From Flavobacterium sp. (GTDB taxonomy: Bacteria; Bacteroidota; Bacteroidia; Flavobacteriales; Flavobacteriaceae): 44,350 bases of DNA. The stretch lies in contig NZ_JAGNYF010000015.1 in assembly GCF_017985075.1 (NCBI RefSeq), positions 1-44,350 on the forward strand. The letters run 5' to 3'. The position numbers were made by a program, and so were the translations under genes. Numbering within the stretch: the first letter of the stretch is position 1; the number at the start of each line of letters is the position of its first letter. The notes beneath the pieces were generated by a model, which was not told the origin of the DNA, made no database searches, and was given only the letters and a program-made list of their open reading frames with translations. Of the stretch, positions 6,179 to 15,506 are shown piece by piece.

Positions 6179-6862
6179 CTATTCACTAACCCATTTAAAT
6201 CCAACTCTCGGAATATTTTCAATAGCTAAATTCGGTGTTTCTTTTATTATTTTTCGTAAACGAGAAATAAAAACATCCAAACTTCTGCCTAAAAAATAAT
6301 CGTCAGATCCCCAAAGTTCCATCAGAATTTTTTCGCGTTTTAAAACCGTATTTGGGTTGTCTAAAAACAGTTTTAGTAATTGCGCTTCGCGTTCTGTAAG
6401 CGTTATTTTTGTAGTTTCGTTTTTTATTAAATAATTTTCGGGTTCAAAAACAAAACCTGAAAACTCATATTTTTTTATGATTTTTTCGGTGTTTTTTTGA
6501 CTTCGGTGTAAAAAGACTTCAATTTTTAAGATTAGTTCTTCAATCGAATATGGTTTCACTAAATAATCATCCGCGCCAAGTTTTAAACCTTTAATACGAT
6601 CTTCTTTCATCGTTTTTGCCGACAAAAAAATAATTGGAATTTCTTGATTTCTTTTTCTTATTTCGGTAGCCAATTCAAATCCATCCATTTCTGGCATCAT
6701 AATATCAGTAACTACAATGTCAAATTGGTTTTTGCAAAACATATCTAAACCTATTTTTCCGTTGGCACAATGTACCACATCAAAATATTGTTCTAAATTA
6801 TCAACAGTTAAAAACGCCAGCGTTTCCTCGTCTTCAATATATAAAACTTTCTTTTTACTCAT
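6179..6862 (-). CDS. OmpR/PhoB-type response regulator
   Basis: This 227-aa protein has a receiver domain (1-118) with acidic pocket E10/D11, phospho-acceptor D53 (VVTDIMMPEMDG), the switch Ser in FLSAKT (81) and conserved K103 (VKPY). The C-terminal winged helix (about 130-227) ends with the typical 'RSLDVFISRLRKII...IPRVGFKWV'. It binds DNA once phosphorylated by its partner kinase. The gene begins inside the last codons of the upstream kinase gene (8-bp overlap, 6855-6862), so the two are translated together. Target genes are unknown. Confidence 0.95.
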   Translation of the reverse strand: MSKKKVLYIEDEETLAFLTVDNLEQYFDVVHCANGKIGLDMFCKNQFDIVVTDIMMPEMDGFELATEIRKRNQEIPIIFLSAKTMKEDRIKGLKLGADDYLVKPYSIEELILKIEVFLHRSQKNTEKIIKKYEFSGFVFEPENYLIKNETTKITLTEREAQLLKLFLDNPNTVLKREKILMELWGSDDYFLGRSLDVFISRLRKIIKETPNLAIENIPRVGFKWVSE

Positions 6863-8126
6863 AATCTTTTTGATTAATTATAATCGTAACAACAATTCCT
6901 TTTTCAGTATTATTAGCGATGGTTATTTTCCAACGATGTAAATCGCAAATCTTTTTCACATACGATAAACCAATACCAAAACCTTCAATATTTTTGATGT
7001 CTTGACGAGTTACTCTATAAAATTTATCGAAAACAAAAGGTAAATCTTTAGTTGGAATTCCGCAACCGTTATCTTTAATCTGTATAGAAAGTTGTTGGTT
7101 GATTTCAGTAACGACAATTTTAATTTTAGGCGATAATCCTGAATATTTTACCGCATTATCTACTAAATTAAATAAAATATTGTAGATATGAAATTCATCT
7201 GCTTTTAAAACATGTTTTTTTGTGGTAATTATATTAATATCTATTTCTTTATCATATTTTAATAGAATATTGTCTTTTACTAAGTCTAAAACGGGCTTCA
7301 ACTCAAACTTGGATTTATCAATAAGCATTTGTTTGCTTTCGGTTTTGGCAACATATAAAATCTTTTCAATATGTTCATTTAACCTTTTTGTTTGATTGAC
7401 AACAATTTGATTGTATTTTTTAAGTTTCGGATTATCTTTTATTTCGTTTTGTTCTTTAACATAATTTGATGCGATTAGTATAGAAGCCAACGGCGTTTTA
7501 AATTCGTGCGACATATTATTGATAAAATCTTTTTGTAATTCGGTATATTTTTTCTGCTTTAACATTAGTACAACCGAATACACATAAATAATTAATACTA
7601 GAAACAAAACAGTAGTAAAAATCCAATATTGATTTAAATTTTTAAAATAATTTTGTTCAATATCCGGAAATCTAATGGCAAAATAATATGTGTATTTAGG
7701 ATTTTTTGTAAAACAACTCGGACATTTAATAGGTTCTTTTTTTCCATTGCTATTGATGTGATTACTAAATGCCATTTTATCCGAAGAGCAATTATAAACA
7801 GCATATTCAAAATCTACATCTAAATTATTTTTTTCAAATTCTGAAATTAAATAATGTTCTAAAATGGTATTTTCAAATTCATAATTTACATTAACCGTAA
7901 AATAATTTCCGGATACTTTTTCTACCTGATTGGAAACTAATAAACCTGTTAAATTATCTTTATATAGTTTTTCTAATACGTCTTGTAATGCAAAGAATAT
8001 TTTGTCTTCAGTATCTTTTTTTGCTAATTTATGGGCGTTATTTATTAAAAACAATTGCATAATAATCACTCCTATAATAGCAAGAAATCCAATTATTATG
8101 ACAATATTAAATCGTGATAGTTTCAT
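6855..8126 (-). CDS. Sensor histidine kinase, CxxC in extracytoplasmic domain
   Basis: This 423-aa protein has two membrane helices (about 7-28 and 168-189) that flank a 140-residue extracytoplasmic sensor domain. There is no HAMP domain. The dimerisation/phospho-acceptor helix has FINNMSHEFKTPLAS with His207. The ATPase domain shows the N box (LFNLVDNAVKYS), G1 (DNGCGIP) and G2 (GFGIGLSYV). The sensor domain carries C113 and a KCPSC motif (C135/C138), which could form a disulfide or bind metal; this is inference. It forms an operon with the response regulator and is divergent from the DUF1573 gene. The layout resembles the RprX/RprY type of Bacteroidota systems, but orthology is not established. 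Confidence 0.93.
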   Translation of the reverse strand: MKLSRFNIVIIIGFLAIIGVIIMQLFLINNAHKLAKKDTEDKIFFALQDVLEKLYKDNLTGLLVSNQVEKVSGNYFTVNVNYEFENTILEHYLISEFEKNNLDVDFEYAVYNCSSDKMAFSNHINSNGKKEPIKCPSCFTKNPKYTYYFAIRFPDIEQNYFKNLNQYWIFTTVLFLVLIIYVYSVVLMLKQKKYTELQKDFINNMSHEFKTPLASILIASNYVKEQNEIKDNPKLKKYNQIVVNQTKRLNEHIEKILYVAKTESKQMLIDKSKFELKPVLDLVKDNILLKYDKEIDINIITTKKHVLKADEFHIYNILFNLVDNAVKYSGLSPKIKIVVTEINQQLSIQIKDNGCGIPTKDLPFVFDKFYRVTRQDIKNIEGFGIGLSYVKKICDLHRWKITIANNTEKGIVVTIIINQKDYE

Positions 8127-8239
8127 TTATGTTCTAAATTTTTAACGATATTAAGATAAATTATCAAGCGAAATTAATCATTAACAACTCATTAACACAA
8201 TAAATACTGTCGATTAACAACATTATTTAAAAAAATAAA

Positions 8240-8247
8240 TACATTTG
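8240..8247 (+). promoter_or_regulatory. Probable -7 box of the DUF1573 gene
   Basis: TACATTTG lies 37 nt upstream of the ATG at 8284. No convincing -33 box is seen 19-21 nt further up. It fits the TAnnTTTG consensus, but only half of the promoter is supported. Confidence 0.4.
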
Positions 8248-8283
8248 TGATGTTAATAAACAACTAATTTAAATATAATAATT

Positions 8284-8736
8284 ATGAAAACAGTAAAATT
8301 ACTTGCAATTGCATTATTTATGGGCTCACTTTCATTTGCTCAAACTGCTGCTCCAGCTCCTGTAGCTGTTCCAGCTGCACCACAAACACCCTCTCAAATG
8401 AAATGGGAAAAAGAAACACACGAATTTGGAACTATTGAACAAGGAAAACCAGTTTCTTACGAGTTTACATTTACAAACACTACAAACAAAGATGTTACTT
8501 TAAAAGATGTAAAAGCATCTTGTGGATGTACAGCAACTAATTACACAAAAACAGCTATCAAACCAGGAGAAAAAGGAACAGTAACAGCTACTTATAACGC
8601 AGCTGCAGGTGGTGCTTTTCATAAAACCGTTACAGTAACAACAAGTGAAGAAAATGCTATGCCAAAAACAATTACAATAAAAGGTACAGTTAAAGTTAAT
8701 GAAGCGCCTGCAGTTGCTGCGCCAGCTTCAAAATAA
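8284..8736 (+). CDS. Exported DUF1573 (Ig-like) protein
   Basis: The 150-aa product has a signal peptide (MKTVKLLAIALFMGSLSFA) and an Ala/Pro-rich linker (about 20-38). A single DUF1573 domain follows (about 40-140): 'MKWEKETHEFGTIEQGKPVSYEFTFTNTTNKDVTLKDVKASCGCTATN...KPGEKGTVTATYN'. The CGC pair and the beta-sandwich pattern are typical. DUF1573 proteins are abundant exported proteins in Bacteroidota, with no agreed function. A strong terminator follows at 8759-8793. It lies opposite the two-component genes, but regulation by them is only a guess. Confidence 0.9.
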   Translation: MKTVKLLAIALFMGSLSFAQTAAPAPVAVPAAPQTPSQMKWEKETHEFGTIEQGKPVSYEFTFTNTTNKDVTLKDVKASCGCTATNYTKTAIKPGEKGTVTATYNAAAGGAFHKTVTVTTSEENAMPKTITIKGTVKVNEAPAVAAPASK

Positions 8737-8758
8737 TAAAAATATTATTTATATATTT

Positions 8759-8793
8759 AATCCCGATAAGATTTTACTTATCGGGATTTTTTT
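8759..8793 (+). terminator. Terminator hairpin whose T-tract touches the next start codon
   Basis: A 12-bp perfect stem AATCCCGATAAG/CTTATCGGGATT (8759-8770/8777-8788) with a 6-nt loop is followed by T's up to 8793. The ATG of the alkyltransferase gene is at 8794. The hairpin can end the DUF1573 transcript and at the same time forms the leader of the next gene. Confidence 0.85.
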
Positions 8794-9267
8794 ATGGAAA
8801 AAACAGTAATAAATAGTCCGTTAGGATTTGTGTGTATTGAAGGAGATAGTAGTGGGATTTCTAAAATTTCTGTTACTTCTGAAGAAAAAGAGTTATCTGA
8901 AACTATTCCTGAATTATTTTCAGAAGTGGTAACTCAACTAAAAGAATATTTTGAAGGAAATCGAACTGAATTTCATTTTGAAATGAATCCAAAAGGGACC
9001 GATTTTCAAAAAAAAGTGTGGCAGGAGCTATTGAAAATACCTTATGGGAAAACAGAATCGTATCAAAAAATAACTAATAAACTTGGAGATCCAAAAGCTA
9101 TTAGAGCGGTAGCAAATGCAAATGGGAAAAATCCACTTTGGATTGTGATTCCTTGTCATAGAGTTATTGGATCTGATGGTTCTTTAACAGGTTATGCTGG
9201 AGGATTATGGAGAAAGAAATGGTTGTTAGATCATGAGAATCCAATCAAACAAGAAACCTTATTTTAA
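8794..9267 (+). CDS. ogt: Methylated-DNA--protein-cysteine methyltransferase
   Basis: This 157-aa suicide repair protein removes alkyl groups from O6-alkylguanine. The active-site motif PCHR is at 120-123 with acceptor Cys121. The helix-turn-helix region (about 69-105, TDFQKKVWQELLKIPYGKTESYQKI) reads through the minor groove with the Arg of AIRAVANANGKNP. Length fits the single-domain Ogt/MGMT form, without an Ada regulatory domain. The start is directly on the T-tract of the upstream hairpin, with no spacer for a leader. No separate promoter is evident, so expression may depend on read-through. The symbol follows the family; ogt versus mgt naming is arbitrary. Confidence 0.95.
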   Translation: MEKTVINSPLGFVCIEGDSSGISKISVTSEEKELSETIPELFSEVVTQLKEYFEGNRTEFHFEMNPKGTDFQKKVWQELLKIPYGKTESYQKITNKLGDPKAIRAVANANGKNPLWIVIPCHRVIGSDGSLTGYAGGLWRKKWLLDHENPIKQETLF

Positions 9268-9268
9268 A

Positions 9269-9304
9269 AAATCCCAATAAGAAATTTTAGTCTTATTGGG
9301 ATTT
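9269..9304. terminator. Bidirectional terminator
   Basis: A 12-bp perfect stem ATCCCAATAAGA/TCTTATTGGGAT (9271-9282/9291-9302) with an 8-nt loop has an A-run to the left and T's to the right. It separates convergent ogt and fumarase genes. Confidence 0.85.
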
Positions 9305-9310
9305 TGGTAT

Positions 9311-10912
9311 TTACAAATTTGAAAAGAAATCATTTCCTTTATCATCGGTAATAATAAAAGCTGGGAAATCTTTCACTGTTATTTTACGAACGGCTTCCAT
9401 GCCTAATTCTTCAAAATCAACTACTTCTACTGATAAGATGTTTTCTTTTGCTAAAATTGCCGCAGGACCGCCAATAGAACCCAAGTAAAACCCACCATAT
9501 TTGTGGCACGCATTCATTACATCCTTGCTTCGGTTTCCTTTTGCTAACATAATCATACTTCCGCCAGCGGCTTGGAATTCGTCTACATATACGTCCATTC
9601 TTCCTGCGGTTGTAGGACCAAAACTTCCTGATGGCATGCCGTCTGGAGTTTTTGCAGGTCCGGCATAATATACAGGATGGTTTTTGAAATAGTCTGGCAT
9701 AGGTTTTCCAGCGTCTAATAATTCTTTGATTTTTGCATGAGCGATATCACGAGCTACAATCAACGTTCCGTTTAATTTCAAGCGCGTTTTGATGGGATAT
9801 TTTGATAATTCGGCCAAAATTTTCGACATCGGTTTGTTCAAATCAATTTCTACGGCTGGCTCTAAATGTGGAGCTGTTGCAGGTAAAAACTGACCTGGAT
9901 TGGTTTCTAATTGTTCTAAGAAAATTCCGTCTTTCGTAATTTTCCCTTTGATATTTCTATCTGCAGAACACGAAACACCCATTCCCACCGGACAAGACGC
10001 CGCATGGCGAGGTAAACGAATGACACGAACATCATGTGTTAAATATTTTCCACCAAATTGTGCGCCAATTTGACTTTCTTGACAAATAATTTGTACTCTT
10101 TTTTCCCACTCTAAATCACGAAACGCTTGACCCGACATATTTCCTGATGTTGGTAAATTGTCATAATATCCTGCTGATGCTTTTTTCACGGCTGCTAAAT
10201 TCGCTTCCGCAGAAGTGCCGCCAATTACTAAAGCTAAGTGATACGGAGGACAAGCTGCTGTTCCTAAATCCATAATGCGCTCACGAACAAATTCGTCTAA
10301 CGATTTTTCATTTAATAACGATTTTGTTTTTTGATACAAGAACGTTTTGTTGGCCGAACCCCCACCTTTTGTTAAAAATAAAAACTCATATGAATTTCCT
10401 TTTTTCGCATAAATATCAATTTGAGCGGGTAAGTTTGAACCCGAATTTTTCTCTTCAAACATCGAAATCGGAACAATTTGCGAGTAACGAAGATTTTTAT
10501 TTTGGTACGTATTGTAAATTCCTTTAGATAACCATTCGCCATCTTCAACACCAGTGTACACGTTTTCACCTTTTTTAGCAACCACAATCGCAGTTCCTGT
10601 ATCTTGGCAAGAAGGCAATTGACCTTCAACAGCGACAGCTGCATTTTGTAATAAATTATAGGCTACAAATCGGTCGTTGTCTGTTGCTTCTGGATCTTCG
10701 ATAATGTTTCTTAATTTTTGTAAATGTGCCGAACGCAACATAAACGAAACGTCGTCCATGGCTTCTTGTGCTAATAATTCTAATCCTTTTGGGTCTACCA
10801 CTAAGATTTCTCTATCGCCAAGTTGTTCTAATTTTACAAAATCTGAAGTTAATTTTTTGTAGGTTGTATCATCTTTTAAAATAGGATACGGGTCTTGATA
10901 TAAAAAGTCCAT
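9311..10912 (-). CDS. Class I fumarate hydratase (iron-sulfur)
   Basis: This 533-aa enzyme interconverts fumarate and malate in the TCA cycle. It is the single-chain class I type (FumA/FumB-like), with the alpha and beta domains fused. Candidate [4Fe-4S] ligands are C102 ([10 protein letters not shown]), C221 (GTAACPPYH) and C315 ([10 protein letters not shown]), spaced as in E. coli FumA. The C-terminal domain holds 'GPTTAGRMD' and '[13 protein letters not shown]', typical of the family. The oxygen-labile cluster contrasts with the cluster-free class II enzyme found in many aerobes. A possible promoter is at 10941-10973. A short overlapping frame at 10372-10644 is a shadow. Confidence 0.96.
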   Translation of the reverse strand: MDFLYQDPYPILKDDTTYKKLTSDFVKLEQLGDREILVVDPKGLELLAQEAMDDVSFMLRSAHLQKLRNIIEDPEATDNDRFVAYNLLQNAAVAVEGQLPSCQDTGTAIVVAKKGENVYTGVEDGEWLSKGIYNTYQNKNLRYSQIVPISMFEEKNSGSNLPAQIDIYAKKGNSYEFLFLTKGGGSANKTFLYQKTKSLLNEKSLDEFVRERIMDLGTAACPPYHLALVIGGTSAEANLAAVKKASAGYYDNLPTSGNMSGQAFRDLEWEKRVQIICQESQIGAQFGGKYLTHDVRVIRLPRHAASCPVGMGVSCSADRNIKGKITKDGIFLEQLETNPGQFLPATAPHLEPAVEIDLNKPMSKILAELSKYPIKTRLKLNGTLIVARDIAHAKIKELLDAGKPMPDYFKNHPVYYAGPAKTPDGMPSGSFGPTTAGRMDVYVDEFQAAGGSMIMLAKGNRSKDVMNACHKYGGFYLGSIGGPAAILAKENILSVEVVDFEELGMEAVRKITVKDFPAFIITDDKGNDFFSNL

Positions 10913-10940
10913 TTGTTTGAATTTTGAAGCGTAAAGTTAT

Positions 10941-10973
10941 GAAATATATTTAAAAATCTCCAAGATTTTCAAA
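10941..10973 (-). promoter_or_regulatory. Possible fumarase promoter
   Basis: On the minus strand, TTTG (10973-10970), 21 nt, then TATATTTC (10948-10941), with one mismatch in the -7 box. A second, overlapping reading (TTG, 21 nt, TAACTTTA) is also possible. Confidence 0.35.
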
Positions 10974-10995
10974 CTCTTAGAGCGTTAATTATCTT

Positions 10996-12435
10996 CTAAA
11001 AAAACCAACTTGCCACTGCAATCGCAGCAATTACACAAATTAAATCTACTAATAACATAATTCCTAAAGTATATCGTGTGTTTTTTACGTTAATACTTCC
11101 AAAATAAACGGCAATTACATAAAAAGTAGTTTCTGCACTGCATTGAAAAATAGCGCTCAATCTTCCGGTTAAAGAATCAACTCCAAAGGTATTCATAGCA
11201 TCAATCATAAATCCTCTCGAGCCACTTGAACTGAAAGGGCGTAACATTGCAACAGGTAGAGAATCGGTAATTTGTTTGCTTACGCCAATATTTGAAAACA
11301 CAAAAGAAATTCCGTTGCTCATAATTTCAAACAAGCCACTGTTTCTAAAAAATGAAATGGCCACTAACATTCCCATTACATAAGGAAAAATAGTTACACC
11401 AGTAGTTAAACCATTTTTGGCACCGGAAACAAAAGCGTCAAAAATTGTGGTTTTTTGCTCTATGAATTTACTTTCTTTGGTGAAGGCATAAATCAATGTA
11501 ATTCCAATGATAGCAATTAACATTAAACCTGACAAATTAGAAGTAAAGAAGTTTTTTTCTACTAAATTTAATCCGTTTACGTAAAACAATAATCCAGTAA
11601 TTGCAGCAATTATAGTCATTAATCCAACGATTAAAGTAGCGCTTTTAAAGTTTATTTTCTGTTTAATTCCTACAATCAAAAGCGCAGCAATGGTACCTAT
11701 AAATGAGGTGATGATACAAGGCAACATAACATCTGCTGGATTTTCCGCATTTGCTGCTGCACGATAACCAATAATAGATGTTGGAATCAAAGTTAACCCT
11801 GCGGCATGTAAACACATAAACATAATTTGCGCATCACTGGCTTTGTCTTTGTCTGGATTAAGCGTTTGTAGACTTTCCATTGCTTTTAATCCGAAAGGTG
11901 TTGCAGCAGAGTCTAATCCTAAGAAATTTGCCGCAAAGTTTAACGTCATATAAGAAACCGATTCGTGATTTTTAGGTACAGAAGGAAATATTTGTGCAAA
12001 AAATGGACTTAATTTTTTGGCTAATTTTTCGGAAGCTCCAGAAATTATTAGCAACTCCATTAATCCGCAAAAGAAAGCCAAATAGGCCATAAGTGGCAGA
12101 ATAATATCGAACAAACTGTTTTTACAAGTGGGTAGTAAACCATCTGATTTTTGTGTGCCGCTGTAAATTTTTACTGTTTGATTTTTATAAACGTAAGTAG
12201 TATCTGGATTTAATGTATCTCTATTAATGGTAAACGTTTTTTCTTCGGATTTTTGAATACTATCTTTAATAAAAGCAGGGATTTCTTTTAAAAACTTTTC
12301 CGAAATTAAAATAGGATCATCTTTTTTTCCATTTAATACATAATCTACAGAATACGTGTTTTCTGCAAATAAACTTACTATAATAAACACTATAGAAGAA
12401 ATAAAAATAGTCAACCAAAATCTACTTAATACCAT
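10996..12435 (-). CDS. SpmA/SpmB-like nucleoside-recognition (Gate) membrane protein
   Basis: This 479-aa membrane protein has one N-terminal helix, a periplasmic stretch (about 25-105), then about ten hydrophobic helices. It appears to fuse the two halves that are separate as spore maturation proteins A and B in Bacillus. Each half keeps a Gate-type sequence: 'AANFLGLDSAATPFGLKAMESLQTLNP' and, near the end, 'RPFSSSGSRGFMIDAMNTFGVDSLTGRLSAIFQCSAETTFYVIAVYFG'. Bacteroidota do not sporulate, so the role is something else, probably transport of an unknown small solute. A terminator (12471-12508) separates it from the TonB receptor upstream. Confidence 0.85.
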   Translation of the reverse strand: MVLSRFWLTIFISSIVFIIVSLFAENTYSVDYVLNGKKDDPILISEKFLKEIPAFIKDSIQKSEEKTFTINRDTLNPDTTYVYKNQTVKIYSGTQKSDGLLPTCKNSLFDIILPLMAYLAFFCGLMELLIISGASEKLAKKLSPFFAQIFPSVPKNHESVSYMTLNFAANFLGLDSAATPFGLKAMESLQTLNPDKDKASDAQIMFMCLHAAGLTLIPTSIIGYRAAANAENPADVMLPCIITSFIGTIAALLIVGIKQKINFKSATLIVGLMTIIAAITGLLFYVNGLNLVEKNFFTSNLSGLMLIAIIGITLIYAFTKESKFIEQKTTIFDAFVSGAKNGLTTGVTIFPYVMGMLVAISFFRNSGLFEIMSNGISFVFSNIGVSKQITDSLPVAMLRPFSSSGSRGFMIDAMNTFGVDSLTGRLSAIFQCSAETTFYVIAVYFGSINVKNTRYTLGIMLLVDLICVIAAIAVASWFF

Positions 12436-12470
12436 TTTGTATTTTTTTTGTAAATGTATGATTTTATAAG

Positions 12471-12508
12471 ATAAAAAAAAACCGTTCCAAAATGAATTGG
12501 AACGGTTT
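12471..12508 (-). terminator. Terminator of the TonB receptor gene
   Basis: A 12-bp perfect stem AAACCGTTCCAA/TTGGAACGGTTT (12479-12490/12497-12508) with loop AATGAA. The plus-strand A-run to the left gives a T-tract on the minus strand, so it ends the leftward receptor transcript. Confidence 0.85.
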
Positions 12509-12530
12509 AGAATTATATATTTCTAAAGAA

Positions 12531-15431
12531 TTAGAATTTGTATGTAATTGTAAAGTTTGATGTTCTACCAAAACCAAAGAATACTTGGTTTCTTGTATCT
12601 ACACCTTCATAAGTACCTTTGTTTAAGTAATCTTGGTAGTTTACGTATGGTTTAACTCCAGTAGCTGGGTTTAAACCAGCACCATTTCCAGTATTTGCAT
12701 TAAATTCTGCTTGTGTAGCGACAAACTGATTTGTTCTAGATTCAGCAATGTAAACAGTGTTTAAAACATTATTCATATTAAATCTGAAGTTTAAAGAATT
12801 TTGTTTGTCTTTACCAACTAACATTTTGTAAGAGAATCCTAAATCCATTAATCCATAAGAAGGTAACTCTAAAGAACCTAAATCGTTAGCAGCTTGTGTT
12901 TTAAAGTTTACAGGGTCAATTGCAGCATATAATCTGTCAATGTATCTGTAATTAGCATCTAATCTTACTCTTGTTAAAACTTCGTAAGAAATCCCTAATG
13001 CTGCAGTTGTTTGTGCTGCATCACCCACTTTTAACCCATCAGTATATAATGTTTCTTTAAAAGCTTCGTTAGTGGTTGGGTTTGTAATAACTACATTATT
13101 GTCATCTTGATAACTTGCTGTTACATTACTTCCATATCTCCAGTCTCCGTATGAGAACATACCGTTAACATCTAATTTTTTGAAAGGTTTGAATACGAAA
13201 TCTAATTCAGCACCCATGTGAATTTGCTCTACACCTTCTAAGAAAGCTGAACCAGGAATTGTTGGAGTTGTAGAAATTCCATCATGATTAATATTAGTTG
13301 TTAATCTGATAAATCTGTCTTTCCAAGAAGTTCTGTATACATTTATGTTAGCAGAAAACATTTTAGATTTGAAACCGTAACCAGCTTCTAATCCCATAAT
13401 TTTTTCATTAGTTAAGTTTTCATTTATAATTGAAGCATTGTTAATGAAAACCGCATTAAAGAAAGGTTGTTTTGAATAGTATCCTGCATTTACATATACA
13501 TTGTTTTTTTCATCAATGTTGTAGTTTGCACCCCCTTTTACATTTCCACCTAAAATATTTTTATAGTCAGTTGATGATAATGGATTAGATGATAAATATT
13601 TATAATAATCTACTCTTTTGAAACCTTGTTGAGAAACCGCAGCTTGTAAAAACACAGTTAATTTTTCTGTAGAATATTCTAATTGTGTAAAGGCTCCAAA
13701 CCAATTAACCAAACCGTCATTATTATAGTTGATTGCTTTTTGGTAATCTGTATTCCATAAAGGATTTAAGTTTGGTTCTGTAGCATATTGAAAATTTGAA
13801 ACTGCACCAGGATTGTTTACATCTCCAGTTCCGTTATTAAAATTAGTAGCTCCTAATAAATCGTTTACTACTTGATAGTGAATCCCTCTATAAGTTCTTG
13901 CGTCAACACCAAAATCTAACGTTAATTTGTCTGTTAGTTTTGTATTTAAATTTACGATACCACCATACCAGTTATGCGAGTTGATAGATGAAATTTTAGA
14001 AATACCAGAAAAATTATTATATACATATGGAGAGGCAGTTGTTCCTAATCCAGTTCTTCCAGTATTTGTGCTATTTTGATAGAATCCAGAAGCGTTTTGA
14101 GCTCTAAAATAAGGAACGCCTGCCATAGTAAATGATTGTTGACCTGTGTTCCATCCTTGTATTAAATCTACATTAACAGTACCATCAGCTTTTCTTAAAG
14201 AATTAGAAAGATAAGATTCTCCTCTAATTCCACCAGCTCCGTTAGAACCTCCACCACGCCCCCAAGAACCGTAAACAACTGTAGATAATTTCATTTTATC
14301 AGAAATTTTATAATCCCAGTTTAATGACATTACAGGTTTGTGATAAAAATTAGTTCTAAAACTATATTCTTCTCCCTTTAACATACCCCAATCAGAGTTG
14401 TATCTAATATTTGGATCCATCTCTGCAGGATTACCATATTTTATGTATTGCGCAATTGTTGGAGCTGCACTACGTTGGTTGTGCCATTGTGGCGCACCAG
14501 TAAATACAAATTGAAAATCATGTTTATCGTTTAACTCATAACCTAAGCCAATAAAATAATTTCCACCTTCAAATTTTGTTCCATCAACATAACCGTCTCC
14601 AGTAGTTCTTGACATTAAAAATGAAGCAGATAAACCATTTTTCATTTTACCTGTATTGTAAGATAATTGATTTTTAAAATAATCATCATTACCAATAGAA
14701 GAAGAATATACCCCACCTTCTTTTTGGTTTGCAGATTTTGTAACTACGTTAATCGTTCCTCCTACAGAAGAAATAGCTAATTTAGAAGAACCTAAACCTC
14801 TTTGTACTTGCATCGCGCTTGTTACATCAGAAAGTCCAGCCCAGTTACTCCAGTATACCGCACTGTTTTCCATATCATTAACAGGAACCCCGTTAATTAA
14901 TACCGCAATGTTGTTTTGGTTGAATCCACGAATGTTTACTCTTGAATCTCCAAATCCACCACCAGATTTAGTAGCATACACAGAAGGTGTGTTGTTTAAC
15001 ATTTCAGGAAACTCTTGATTTCCTAATTTTTCTTGAATTTCAGCAGCTTTAATTGTAGAAACCGCTACAGGTGTTTTTCTGCTTTTCGCAATGTCAACTG
15101 TTGTAGATTTTACTACTACTTCTTCAATTTCTGAAGTACTTAATACTAAAGAAATTGTTCCTAAATCTTGATTTCCAGCAAATGATACTGATGAAACTTC
15201 AAATCCAAGAAAAGAAACAACAACTGTTCCTGCGTTTTCTTTAGTAACAATTTTAAAACTTCCATCGTCTGAAGTTTTTACTGTTGTTGCATTTCCTTTA
15301 ACACTCACAATAGCATTTGCTAAAGGATTGTTAGCGTTGTCAGTTACTTTACCAGTTACGGTAGACTGAGCAAAAACCATTGATGAAGACATCAATAATA
15401 AGGTTAAAAACCAATAAATGTGCTTTTTCAT
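12531..15431 (-). CDS. TonB-dependent outer-membrane receptor with CarboxypepD_reg-like domain
   Basis: The 966-aa product has a signal peptide (1-21, ...SSSMVFA). A CarboxypepD_reg-like beta-sandwich follows (about 22-95, STVTGKVTDNANNPLANAIVSVKG), then a TonB-dependent plug (about 115-230, with 'VSTIKAAEIQEKLGNQEFPEMLNNTPSVYATKSGGGFGDSRVNIRGF' and 'VLINGVPVNDMEN'). The rest is a 22-strand barrel ending in aromatic Phe (FTITYKF). It imports a ligand too large for porins, using TonB energy. No SusD-like lipoprotein or glycan enzymes adjoin it, so it is not a typical PUL pair and the substrate cannot be told. The -7 box TAATTTTG lies at 15456-15463 on the minus strand, without a clear -33 box. 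Confidence 0.93.
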   Translation of the reverse strand: MKKHIYWFLTLLLMSSSMVFAQSTVTGKVTDNANNPLANAIVSVKGNATTVKTSDDGSFKIVTKENAGTVVVSFLGFEVSSVSFAGNQDLGTISLVLSTSEIEEVVVKSTTVDIAKSRKTPVAVSTIKAAEIQEKLGNQEFPEMLNNTPSVYATKSGGGFGDSRVNIRGFNQNNIAVLINGVPVNDMENSAVYWSNWAGLSDVTSAMQVQRGLGSSKLAISSVGGTINVVTKSANQKEGGVYSSSIGNDDYFKNQLSYNTGKMKNGLSASFLMSRTTGDGYVDGTKFEGGNYFIGLGYELNDKHDFQFVFTGAPQWHNQRSAAPTIAQYIKYGNPAEMDPNIRYNSDWGMLKGEEYSFRTNFYHKPVMSLNWDYKISDKMKLSTVVYGSWGRGGGSNGAGGIRGESYLSNSLRKADGTVNVDLIQGWNTGQQSFTMAGVPYFRAQNASGFYQNSTNTGRTGLGTTASPYVYNNFSGISKISSINSHNWYGGIVNLNTKLTDKLTLDFGVDARTYRGIHYQVVNDLLGATNFNNGTGDVNNPGAVSNFQYATEPNLNPLWNTDYQKAINYNNDGLVNWFGAFTQLEYSTEKLTVFLQAAVSQQGFKRVDYYKYLSSNPLSSTDYKNILGGNVKGGANYNIDEKNNVYVNAGYYSKQPFFNAVFINNASIINENLTNEKIMGLEAGYGFKSKMFSANINVYRTSWKDRFIRLTTNINHDGISTTPTIPGSAFLEGVEQIHMGAELDFVFKPFKKLDVNGMFSYGDWRYGSNVTASYQDDNNVVITNPTTNEAFKETLYTDGLKVGDAAQTTAALGISYEVLTRVRLDANYRYIDRLYAAIDPVNFKTQAANDLGSLELPSYGLMDLGFSYKMLVGKDKQNSLNFRFNMNNVLNTVYIAESRTNQFVATQAEFNANTGNGAGLNPATGVKPYVNYQDYLNKGTYEGVDTRNQVFFGFGRTSNFTITYKF

Positions 15432-15506
15432 GTTTTGTTAGTTATTTATTTTTGACAAAATTATAAAAAAAATAACAAATAGCATTAAGAAAACATTAAC
15501 ATTTTT

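Noticed and set aside
10372-10644. 90-aa minus-strand frame inside the fumarase gene
   Set aside because: It lies in another frame of the same strand within a complete class I fumarase whose cluster cysteines are all intact, so it is a shadow.
12531-15431. TonB receptor as half of a SusC/SusD glycan locus
   Set aside because: No SusD-like lipoprotein, glycoside hydrolase or matching regulator lies beside it; the neighbours are pgi and an SpmA/B-type protein separated by a terminator.
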